From Paludibacteraceae bacterium (GTDB lineage: Bacteria > Bacteroidota > Bacteroidia > Bacteroidales > Paludibacteraceae), in the NCBI GenBank assembly GCA_017439235.1, contig JAFSJN010000020.1:1-43091 (forward strand): a stretch of 43,091 bases of DNA. Direction: 5' to 3'. A program made the translations under genes and the position numbers. Within the stretch, counting starts at the first letter, position 1; the number at the start of each line of letters is the position of its first letter. This document shows positions 1 to 7,495 of this stretch, in pieces. The notes under the pieces were generated by a model. The model did not search any database and had not been told where the DNA came from. It saw nothing but the letters and a program-made list of their open reading frames with translations.

Positions 1-77
1 TATGATTTATGATTTATGATTTATGATTTAGGATTTAGGATTTAGGATTTAGGATTTAGGATTTAAGATTTTTGATT
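1..77. repeat. Heptanucleotide tandem array
   Basis: Eleven 7-base units sit in register: four TATGATT (1-28), five TAGGATT (29-63), one TAAGATT (64-70) and one TTTGATT (71-77). The array probably continues left of the window. It ends five bases before the ATG of the Wzz-like gene and takes the place of a normal promoter or leader. The block structure, runs of one variant followed by runs of another, is what slippage or unequal exchange leaves behind. Related 7-base tracts lie inside rlmN and the O-methyltransferase gene. Confidence 0.95.
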
Positions 78-81
78 TGAT

Positions 82-1044
82 ATGGAAAAAGAGACAAATT
101 TTTTTGATTTATGCAAGGCTTGTGCACAGGCCATATACCGCGGTGTACAATGGATACTGCACATAGTTGCCGAAGCGCTACGATTGACTTTCCGTCAATG
201 GTGGGTAGTGTTCTTTATTATTGCCGGTATAGTAGCCGGGTTCCTGTATTCTCGTCCGGCCAACCGCTGGTATCCGGTCAATGCGGTAGCTATTCTGAAC
301 GGTCCGACCGTAGAAGCAGCTAAAGAGCACTTCTTAGCTTTAGAGCATTTTATCCCCGGTTCACGTTTGCAAAACCGCAGTACGATGCTGCATATCAGCG
401 ACAGTCTGGCTATGCGCATGACTGCTTTCCGTTGCTTCTACGTCATCGACTCCAAACACGATGGAACAGCCGACTTTGTAGACTATGCGGAACGTGTTCC
501 CGCAACAGACACGTTAGACGTACGTATGCCCAACATGATCGGGTTGCGCTTCTACACACGCGCGGTAGATGCTTTGCCCGAGTTGGAGGAGCATATTATG
601 GCTTATATGAACAGCAATAGAATGTTCCGTGAAGCCTATGAGGTAGTGAAGCCGTCTATCGACCGTCAGTATCGTTATGAGCAGGAACAGTTTGAGAAAT
701 TAGATAGTCTGACAACTGCTTTCTATTTCGACCAAGCTCCTGCACCTACGGGACAGAAGAGCAATAATCCGTGGTCATCAGCCTTTGTAGTAGGCGATCG
801 TCGAATCAAGTTATTCACGGAAGACATCGATGAGTTTGCCGAGCGAAAGACGCTGCACGAACAAATGTATGCCTATTCGCAAGCCCCCGTCGTATTACGC
901 AACCATTTTGTAGCTGACCACAAACCCATCAACTCGCGTACTAAGAGTTGCGCGATAGGACTGCTTTTAGGTTGGTTGTTGGGATGCTGCATAGCAGCAT
1001 TAGTAGAGAAACGCAAACAGATTAGCGCTTTCTTAAAGCAATAA
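82..1044 (+). CDS. Wzz-like chain-length determinant / polysaccharide co-polymerase
   Basis: The protein has 320 residues with the two-membrane-segment layout of Wzz proteins. There is a cytoplasmic start, a first membrane helix at about 40-56, a long periplasmic part (about 60-285) and a second helix at about 290-308 followed by a short basic tail. Wzz proteins control polymer length in surface polysaccharide synthesis. The periplasmic part has little recognisable sequence, so the assignment rests on topology and on the polysaccharide genes nearby. No tyrosine-kinase domain is attached. The start is the ATG directly after the heptad array. No promoter of the local type is visible in the 81 bases shown. 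The 3' end overlaps the convergent dedA gene by 23 bases. Confidence 0.7.
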   Translation: MEKETNFFDLCKACAQAIYRGVQWILHIVAEALRLTFRQWWVVFFIIAGIVAGFLYSRPANRWYPVNAVAILNGPTVEAAKEHFLALEHFIPGSRLQNRSTMLHISDSLAMRMTAFRCFYVIDSKHDGTADFVDYAERVPATDTLDVRMPNMIGLRFYTRAVDALPELEEHIMAYMNSNRMFREAYEVVKPSIDRQYRYEQEQFEKLDSLTTAFYFDQAPAPTGQKSNNPWSSAFVVGDRRIKLFTEDIDEFAERKTLHEQMYAYSQAPVVLRNHFVADHKPINSRTKSCAIGLLLGWLLGCCIAALVEKRKQISAFLKQ

Positions 1045-1672
1045 GTTTACGAACGACAAAATACAGGACAGCGATTCCTGCCACCACCAGTATAGCCACG
1101 CTCAGTTCGTGGCTATATTGTTTGATGCGATCCATCTGACCGGCAGCCACATACCCCACGGCAGCCAAGATACAATTCCAGCAGAAAGCGCCTATGAAGG
1201 TCCACCACAGGAATGCACCGAAGTGCATACGCGCCAAACCGGCAGGGATAGAGATAAGTTGACGGATACCGGGAATAAAACGTCCGATAAACGTAGATAT
1301 ATTTCCCCGCTCACGGAAATAGGCCTCGGCACGCTGAAGTTTCTCGGAAGAGAGCAAGCACAGATGTCCCAGACGTGAATCGGCAAACTTATAGATAATC
1401 AATCGTCCGAGCCATACAGAGAGGCCATAATTGACAATCGCGCCTATCATAGCACCTAAGGTACCAAAGAGCACGATAATAGACACATCCAACAAATAAT
1501 TTCCGCTCACACAGAGCGTACTCTCCGGTTGCGATGCCACAAAAGCTGCAGGAGGAATAACCACTTCACTCGGGAAGGGGATAAACGAACTCTCCACAGC
1601 CATGAACGCGGTAATCGACGCATAGTTCATATGCGCCGAATACCACGATATTATTTGGTCCAGGAATGACAT
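1022..1672 (-). CDS. DedA family membrane protein
   Basis: A 216-residue polytopic inner-membrane protein. It carries DedA/SNARE-associated (VTT) hallmarks: an E..FIPFPSEVVIPPA re-entrant segment at about 27-42, a small-residue-rich G..GA..NYGLS.WLG segment near 75-90, and FIGRFIPGIRQ..S.PAGLARM at about 128-150 with the conserved arginines. DedA proteins are implicated in moving lipid carriers such as undecaprenyl phosphate or phosphatidylethanolamine and in membrane-potential homeostasis. Its ATG overlaps the stop codon of the upstream antiporter by one base (TAATG), so the pair is probably translationally coupled. The 3' end overlaps the Wzz-like gene tail to tail. Confidence 0.88.
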   Translation of the reverse strand: MSFLDQIISWYSAHMNYASITAFMAVESSFIPFPSEVVIPPAAFVASQPESTLCVSGNYLLDVSIIVLFGTLGAMIGAIVNYGLSVWLGRLIIYKFADSRLGHLCLLSSEKLQRAEAYFRERGNISTFIGRFIPGIRQLISIPAGLARMHFGAFLWWTFIGAFCWNCILAAVGYVAAGQMDRIKQYSHELSVAILVVAGIAVLYFVVRKLIALRKR

Positions 1673-2976
1673 TAGATGAGAAGCATCTGAACAATCACAT
1701 AAACAGGCAACAGGATGACCAAGCTGAACTTAATCATATAGCCGAAGAACGAGGGCATCTCTATGCCTTCCTGCTCGGCAATCGCCTTAACCATGAAGTT
1801 AGGTCCATTACCAATATAGGTCAACGCTCCAAAGAAGACGGCACCCATCGAGATAGCCTTCATAAATTCGGGCGCGATACCGGCTACCAGTTCTACACCG
1901 GGTACATCAATAGTAGTAGCTGTAGCATGGAAGACCATAGCTGTAGGCGCATTGTCCAAGAAGGCGGACAAGGCACCTGTGCAATAAACAAATTCCCAAG
2001 CCTTATGAATAGGAAGCGGATGCTGCTGGAGGAACATCAGCGCAGGTGTCATCGTAGCAAAGATACCCAAGAACACACATGCAACCTCCAGAATAGGCGT
2101 CCATGAATAGTTGTTATTGACACGCACCTGTTTCTTAGTCGTCAGCCATGAAGCTGCGATAATAAGGATAAAGCACCATTCACGCAGCAACTTTAAGTAC
2201 CACGGAGCATCGTGTGCACCCATAGCCGGGATATAGGTAGAGTTGATGAACATCGTAGAGGCTATGACACATAGCAGCCAGAAGATATTGATAAGTCCGC
2301 TGAATTGCAGTTTTGTCGTCTCGCGGGCATCAGCCTCTCTGTGCTCTAACGGCTCTTTGCGGTAGTAATAAGTATCGATTAAGAAATAGATAATGAGCAA
2401 CAAGGCTCCCGTCAAAGCCCATTCGGGCAACATATTCTGCATCCACCACATGAAGGGTGTACCCTTTTGGAAGAGCAGGAACAATGGAGGATCGCCTAAG
2501 GGAGAGAGCAAACCTCCGCAGTTAGCTACAATAGCGATGAAGAACATCACCGTGTGCACCTTGTATTTGCGTTGTGAGATAGTACTCAGCAGCAAACGAA
2601 TCAACAACATTGCGGCACCGGTCGTTCCCATAAATGAAGCCAAGACCCAGCCAAGTCCCATAATAAGGGTGTTCGTCGTAGGCGTTGCCATCAGGTCACC
2701 ACGGATACAAATACCTCCGGTAGTTACGAATAACGCCATCAACAGAAGGATAAAGGGCACATAGTCGTAAATCATCTGATGCTCCAGTTCATGCCCCATA
2801 CCATGGAAGCAGAGCCATAGACCGACCGGCACCCCTAAGATAAGCGACACATACAACTTGTGAAGATTGTGCTCCCACCATTCGCCTACATGCGGAATGA
2901 GCGGCAACACGGCAATGCATAACAACATCACCACAAATGGGATTAACATCCACGAAGGAATCAAATGCTCAATCAT
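1672..2976 (-). CDS. nhaD: NhaD-type Na+/H+ antiporter
   Basis: A 434-residue inner-membrane protein with about eleven hydrophobic segments, of the ion transporter (ArsB/NhaD) superfamily. Two motifs typical of NhaD carriers are visible: NCGGLLSPLGDPP at about 152-164, and FLDNAPTA at about 339-346 in the second half, as expected of an inverted-repeat transporter. NhaD exchanges cytoplasmic Na+ or Li+ for H+. The gene has its own promoter (3006-3037) and heads a two-gene unit with dedA. Specificity within the superfamily cannot be proven from sequence. Confidence 0.85.
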   Translation of the reverse strand: MIEHLIPSWMLIPFVVMLLCIAVLPLIPHVGEWWEHNLHKLYVSLILGVPVGLWLCFHGMGHELEHQMIYDYVPFILLLMALFVTTGGICIRGDLMATPTTNTLIMGLGWVLASFMGTTGAAMLLIRLLLSTISQRKYKVHTVMFFIAIVANCGGLLSPLGDPPLFLLFQKGTPFMWWMQNMLPEWALTGALLLIIYFLIDTYYYRKEPLEHREADARETTKLQFSGLINIFWLLCVIASTMFINSTYIPAMGAHDAPWYLKLLREWCFILIIAASWLTTKKQVRVNNNYSWTPILEVACVFLGIFATMTPALMFLQQHPLPIHKAWEFVYCTGALSAFLDNAPTAMVFHATATTIDVPGVELVAGIAPEFMKAISMGAVFFGALTYIGNGPNFMVKAIAEQEGIEMPSFFGYMIKFSLVILLPVYVIVQMLLI

Positions 2977-3005
2977 ATTTACTTAAGGTTAACAAATTTT
3001 GTGTG

Positions 3006-3037
3006 CAAAATTACAAAATATTTTTGATACGTCCAAA
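3006..3037 (-). promoter_or_regulatory. Promoter of nhaD-dedA
   Basis: On the minus strand the -7 box TAATTTTG is at 3006-3013 and a TTTG -33 box at 3034-3037, 20 bases apart (19 to the overlapping TTGG). This matches the Bacteroidota housekeeping consensus. TTTG and CAAA arms flank a 7-base GACGTAT centre, an imperfect inverted repeat starting at the -33 box. The rest of 2977-3060 is AT-rich. No strong terminator for the upstream sugar transferase is visible, only a weak AAC/GTT stem before a T-run. Confidence 0.8.
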
Positions 3038-3060
3038 AAAAACTTCTTTAGGTTGCTATT

Positions 3061-4584
3061 TTATGCCGAGTGCATCCGATGGAAGAGGATACTATTAAGC
3101 GTAAGGAAGAAATACTTGGTATCCGTCCATATAGGATGACGGAAATACTCGTCCAAGTATTTATTCTCCGATGCATACAACTCCTCGAAATTCTTAGGAT
3201 GGTCGATATAGAACGGAGGAATAAGTCCCGGTTTGCAACGGGTACGTTTATCCTGTAGTTCCGGAGGATAGGTATTAAACATAGTGCGAGAGAGAGGACG
3301 TATGCCCACCAATTTAAGGTCTCCTCGCAATAAGTTAATGAGCATTGGCAATTCGTCAAGCCAGTAGCGACGCATAAAGCGTCCCCAAGAAGTAATACGC
3401 CAATCGTTATCGGATTTGTCAGCAATATTCATACCTCCGCGGTTGTCAAAGACATATTGCTGAATATACTCGGCATAGGGATGCATGGTACGGAATTTAT
3501 AGAAATAGACTATCTCGCGATTCTTGCATACACGCGGGAGTTTGATAAGGGGGCCATAGACCTTCATCTGTTCCTGCTCGTAGGGTTGCGATTGGCGATG
3601 AGCAAAGACATATTCTATATGTCCCATGGGCACAATCTCGTCTACGGCAAAGCCGCAGTAGTAGAGTCGCCCTAAGACTTCTGTCTTAGAGAGCATACGT
3701 TTACGTCCCTTCGTCAAATCATAATGGAGACGCGAAGTGAGAACCAAACGCGGCACGATACGACGCCATATAAACCAGAAGAAATAAACGATATAGTTCA
3801 ATCCCCAGGGATAGGAGGCCAGCACTTTATTCTTAACATACTCCTGGGGACGATAACAGCAGACATAACGACCGTCATCCGGGAGTTTTTGATTGACGAT
3901 ACAGAAACGTTTATTGATACCACGTGCATCGTTCAGTAACATCAAATCGACCAAGGTGCGATACTGATAATCCGGAATCTGCATAAACGAGAAACGATCG
4001 CGGTTGGCAACTACTTTCGTTTGTTTGGATTCCAGATTCGCCTTATCACATAGCATTTGATAATCCTCTTCCGTAGTGAGAGACAAAACAGCCTGATGAA
4101 TAGTCTCAACAGACGCCTGAGAACGCGGTTCGTCAGGACGTGCCACTACCGCATTCTCTCGAGGCTCAATCTCCATAACAGGAACGGTCATCGAGACGGC
4201 GAACTTCCAATAGTGGAGAGCCAATATCCATAAGTCATCAACAATCATGACGTTACCAATCATCCACAACGCTACCGTCATAGAGAAATCCGGCATATCG
4301 TACCCCAAGAGCCTTTCCAACTGAGGCAACGTGTACCAGGTGATTAGCATCAGGGAGCCTCCGGTTAGAAGCAACGAGAGTAACTCTTGCCAATACCAAG
4401 CTTCACGATAACTGCGATAATACTTATAGAAGATTAATCCTAAGATGACCCACACCACAGCCATAGCGCCAAAGAGCGCCACATAGGCCAAGATGGTTGA
4501 CTTATCAGCCACCAATCGCCACAAGATACAAATGACAGCCGAGAAAATCCAGATAAATATGTCACTAACTATTCTTTTACCCAT
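3061..4584 (-). CDS. Polyprenyl-phosphate sugar-1-phosphate transferase
   Basis: A 507-residue protein ending in a bacterial sugar transferase domain (WcaJ/PglC superfamily). This enzyme type moves a sugar-1-phosphate from a nucleotide sugar to undecaprenyl phosphate, the first step of surface glycan assembly. Visible motifs are KFRTMHPY at 363-370 and the block LDELPMLINLLRGD at 409-422, followed by LKLVGIRP. The N-terminal third has about four membrane helices (about 5-55, 70-90, 100-125). Residues 140-320 are a soluble region of unrecognised type between the helices and the catalytic part, where a CoA-binding-like domain would normally sit. It lacks that domain's usual signature. The start overlaps the deacetylase gene by 16 bases. 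It is the last gene of the long operon. Confidence 0.85.
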   Translation of the reverse strand: MGKRIVSDIFIWIFSAVICILWRLVADKSTILAYVALFGAMAVVWVILGLIFYKYYRSYREAWYWQELLSLLLTGGSLMLITWYTLPQLERLLGYDMPDFSMTVALWMIGNVMIVDDLWILALHYWKFAVSMTVPVMEIEPRENAVVARPDEPRSQASVETIHQAVLSLTTEEDYQMLCDKANLESKQTKVVANRDRFSFMQIPDYQYRTLVDLMLLNDARGINKRFCIVNQKLPDDGRYVCCYRPQEYVKNKVLASYPWGLNYIVYFFWFIWRRIVPRLVLTSRLHYDLTKGRKRMLSKTEVLGRLYYCGFAVDEIVPMGHIEYVFAHRQSQPYEQEQMKVYGPLIKLPRVCKNREIVYFYKFRTMHPYAEYIQQYVFDNRGGMNIADKSDNDWRITSWGRFMRRYWLDELPMLINLLRGDLKLVGIRPLSRTMFNTYPPELQDKRTRCKPGLIPPFYIDHPKNFEELYASENKYLDEYFRHPIWTDTKYFFLTLNSILFHRMHSA

Positions 4585-5336
4585 ATGAGGAGACGTTTAA
4601 TCCAGTTTTTGATGTTTTGCATTACATATTCACGTTCCCATAGTAAAGGTTTATCTGTCCATCGTTGCGGATGGGTTGTCATCATCATCTGCGCAGGTAA
4701 GTCGGCTGAGATGAGGTCGAAGGTAGAGTGATATACTCTACCCTGACGTATCCATTCATCCTGCATAGGCACCTTATCGCGTACCGAGTAGCGGAAACCA
4801 TCCCAGCAACGTCCGGTATCGGTAAGATAGAAGAGATTAGAGAAGTCGATATCGAAATAAGGTTCGCCGATAATCCCCTCGTCACGATAGCTATACTTCT
4901 GCCACAAATCACGTCCGTCATAGCGACTGGTAGGGGCTCCGTGCATACAAATAGTCCGCACAGGATAGAACTGACGAAAATAGGCCAGCCACTGACGGAA
5001 ATGGGCGATAGCCTTATCCGCATCTCCGCGTGTGATGGCCATATCCTCGTAATGATACCCTATCTCGTGTCCCAATGCAGCAATAGAGCGAATAATATCC
5101 GGTCGGTTGCTGGCCGGTACCACACGGAAATAGTAGGAGGCACGTATCCCCAATTCGGCCTCTACCTGTGCTACCGTCAGACTATGGTCTGCCCTTAGGT
5201 CCACATCGTGACGCAGAATAACGAAACGTCCCGAGGGATGTTGGCCGCAATAGTCCCCGAAGGTAACGAAGGAATAACCCTTGCTGAGCAGGGATTCCAA
5301 CAGTTGACGATATGCTACGACCGTAAAATCTCTCAT
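4569..5336 (-). CDS. Polysaccharide deacetylase-like (CE4 fold) protein
   Basis: A 255-residue cytosolic-looking protein with no signal peptide. The NodB/CE4 motifs are recognisable: RHDVD at 42-46 (metal-binding Asp pair region), EIGYHYE at 91-97 (H..E in place of the classic H.xx.H) and HGAP at 132-135. Members of this group act on N-acetylated sugars or are catalytically altered relatives found in polysaccharide loci. Overlap with the sugar-phosphate transferase gene suggests a role on the same glycan or its lipid-linked intermediate. Deacetylase activity is inferred from the fold only, because the second motif is atypical. Confidence 0.72.
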   Translation of the reverse strand: MRDFTVVAYRQLLESLLSKGYSFVTFGDYCGQHPSGRFVILRHDVDLRADHSLTVAQVEAELGIRASYYFRVVPASNRPDIIRSIAALGHEIGYHYEDMAITRGDADKAIAHFRQWLAYFRQFYPVRTICMHGAPTSRYDGRDLWQKYSYRDEGIIGEPYFDIDFSNLFYLTDTGRCWDGFRYSVRDKVPMQDEWIRQGRVYHSTFDLISADLPAQMMMTTHPQRWTDKPLLWEREYVMQNIKNWIKRLLIWVKE

Positions 5337-5340
5337 CTTC

Positions 5341-6114
5341 TTATCTATACATCTCGTTCAGCACGCGAGCGAGCCATATCCCGGCACGATAGAGTTGGCG
5401 CTCGAGTGGAGTCTTCCAATGCCAAATATAATGGTAAGTATTACCATCAAAGTGCTGTTGGTAAGTGTAGATGTCGCTCGTCATATGATAGGTACCTAAA
5501 ACAACATCCTGCCATGACTCGTTGAGGATATCTTTCGTCTCGGCTCCATATGTATCGGTCAGCATGGTCGCAAACTCGGTATAGGAGAAGCCGCGACTCT
5601 CAATCAAGTTCTCGTCCCACACACGATGCAGATTGGTCGGCTGTCCGAACCAAGTCATAGCCACCAGATTGCCACCTTTATCCTCCACATGTGCCATGTG
5701 CATCGGGCAGAACATATCGCCCATGATATGCGCTAAGAAAATCAACGCATCGCGGTTGGAGCGCTGCTTACCCAACTCTTCCTGTAAATCGCCTACAGCC
5801 TTAGACATACGACCATCAGCATTCAAATCGCTCATCCACAACGCCCAAACAGCAGAATCTGAAAGATTAGCCGGCATATCCTGATAATGCCAATCGTAAC
5901 GATCCGGATAAATAGTATCCGAGCGTATCTCATCCGGCCATGCAGCCCAATAAACCAGACCATGCTGCCCCAATATAGCATCGACATACTTAGTAGCACG
6001 AGGCGTCATATGGTCATACGCCACTTGTGCGATAATACGGTGTCCCTTGGGTCCCCAAGCCAACAGAGGCAGGGAACAGAACAAGAGCGCGAAAAGAATC
6101 CATTTTTTATTCAT
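5341..6114 (-). CDS. Secreted S1/P1-type nuclease
   Basis: A 257-residue zinc-dependent nuclease of the S1/P1 family. The signal peptide spans 1-19 and cleavage after Ala19 would expose Trp20 as the N-terminal metal ligand, as in P1. The other ligands line up: His25 (GHR), Asp61 (WPDE), His76, the H-x3-D-x5-H cluster His129/Asp133/His139, and His163/Asp167 (NLHRVWD). The full trinuclear zinc site therefore appears intact. The expected role is periplasmic or secreted degradation of single-stranded nucleic acid, perhaps for nutrient recovery. The gene start overlaps the preceding secreted-protein gene by 8 bases, so it is co-transcribed. Confidence 0.92.
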   Translation of the reverse strand: MNKKWILFALLFCSLPLLAWGPKGHRIIAQVAYDHMTPRATKYVDAILGQHGLVYWAAWPDEIRSDTIYPDRYDWHYQDMPANLSDSAVWALWMSDLNADGRMSKAVGDLQEELGKQRSNRDALIFLAHIMGDMFCPMHMAHVEDKGGNLVAMTWFGQPTNLHRVWDENLIESRGFSYTEFATMLTDTYGAETKDILNESWQDVVLGTYHMTSDIYTYQQHFDGNTYHYIWHWKTPLERQLYRAGIWLARVLNEMYR

Positions 6115-7495
6115 AACGATTAGTATTAATATGTCCGACTATATCGTACTCCATTCCACAAGAGCGAATCCATATGTGTCCGTTACGGAATATACGGGTA
6201 GCTTCCTTATCGGCTTTAGGCTGTACTACCGGCGTACACCAGTCCGGATGTGTAGTATACACGATATACGGCTGGTAATCAGGTACATTATCCACACGGA
6301 AGAACAGCAGACCCTCTGCATCGGCATTAAACAAGACCGCACGATCCGTAAAGAAAAAGTTCTTATTGGCATCTATATCCAAGTAAAGCATACGGGCTTC
6401 GGTAGCCGTAGGATGATGGTAAAGGAAATACGAATGATGAGCGGCAGGAAAGCACAGCCATGGTTTTTGCAGAGTCGATAAGGCTTTAGTAGTATAGCCT
6501 ATCCATGTCTGTGACTGAGAGTGATACATCATGACGCTATCGTGCGCAATCGTCAACCGATACCGATACTCCTCCGGCCAATATGGGACACTCAGTACAT
6601 AACCCTGCTCATCCTTATGGATAGGTAGCGAAACAGCAGCTATCCGCGTTCCTTCTATTGGGCCTGCCAGACAATAAAAATCGTCACCACCTGCTATTGC
6701 TATCGCATACTCTCCGGATTGCATCAGCGTATCTTGCGGTATATATTCTGTTTTTGACTCTTGGAAGAGAGCATATAAGGTATTCGGCGCTGAAGGATAA
6801 TATCGCGTACCGGCAGGAAGATAGTCCGGTGCGCTCAGGTCCTCATAAGGCTTTGCCACCCAGCCCAAGAAAGCCCACGAGTCGGTGTCATATGCTATAT
6901 CGGGCAGCACGTCTAATAAATCCGGCAAGAGAATACCATCTGCCGAAGCCTCTTCGCAATACGTATAGGCCGACTGAATATCTCCGCAGCGGAACGATAC
7001 ACATTGTGCCATAGGATCCGCCGCAAGATAGGTAATGGTAATACTCTCCAGGTAAAGTGAGTTCTCTGTAGCAGACACAGTCACTTCAAGGCTATTCTCG
7101 CATATGCACCAGGGAATAGTACACGTAACCGGGACGGAGGACGACGAATAGGCTCCCGCTATCTGCTTAAACGTACCCGAGAGGGAGGCGACAGATTGTC
7201 CGTCTATACTCACTTGTATAGAGCCGGCTCCTGCCGATTGGTTAGAATGCATCGTCATCGTCACCAGCTTGATCACTTCCGCTGACCACCCGGATAGGGT
7301 AAGTGTAGCCGTATGACCATTGGTGATACGCGTGCCGCTATGTGAAGTATTCTCAAACGCCACTTGCATCGTCGGCACCACATCGCCCGACAACGAAGCC
7401 TTATGCCACGAATCAATAGTAGCTGTTACTGCGGCTGCTTGCGTAGTGGACGTCAGCCATAGCAAGGAAAATATGACAACAATTAGTTTACGCAT
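6107..7495 (-). CDS. Secreted protein with Bacteroidales-type C-terminal tail
   Basis: A 462-residue protein that I cannot assign to a family. Residues 1-20 form a signal peptide ending TQA. Residues about 25-155 are rich in Ser/Thr and beta-forming residues, resembling a jelly-roll-like module. The middle has a FLGWVAKPYED segment like repeat modules of secreted Bacteroidota proteins. The last 25 residues (IFRNGHIWIRSCG, then YDIVGHIN) closely match the tail of the secreted protein at 11712-12881, which suggests a shared sorting or anchoring signal. It is tightly packed between the FAD dehydrogenase (8-base overlap) and the nuclease. Confidence 0.75.
   Translation of the reverse strand: MRKLIVVIFSLLWLTSTTQAAAVTATIDSWHKASLSGDVVPTMQVAFENTSHSGTRITNGHTATLTLSGWSAEVIKLVTMTMHSNQSAGAGSIQVSIDGQSVASLSGTFKQIAGAYSSSSVPVTCTIPWCICENSLEVTVSATENSLYLESITITYLAADPMAQCVSFRCGDIQSAYTYCEEASADGILLPDLLDVLPDIAYDTDSWAFLGWVAKPYEDLSAPDYLPAGTRYYPSAPNTLYALFQESKTEYIPQDTLMQSGEYAIAIAGGDDFYCLAGPIEGTRIAAVSLPIHKDEQGYVLSVPYWPEEYRYRLTIAHDSVMMYHSQSQTWIGYTTKALSTLQKPWLCFPAAHHSYFLYHHPTATEARMLYLDIDANKNFFFTDRAVLFNADAEGLLFFRVDNVPDYQPYIVYTTHPDWCTPVVQPKADKEATRIFRNGHIWIRSCGMEYDIVGHINTNRYE

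Noticed and set aside
2977-3060. A terminator for the sugar transferase.
   Set aside because: Only a three-base stem with mismatches precedes the T-run; not strong enough to list.
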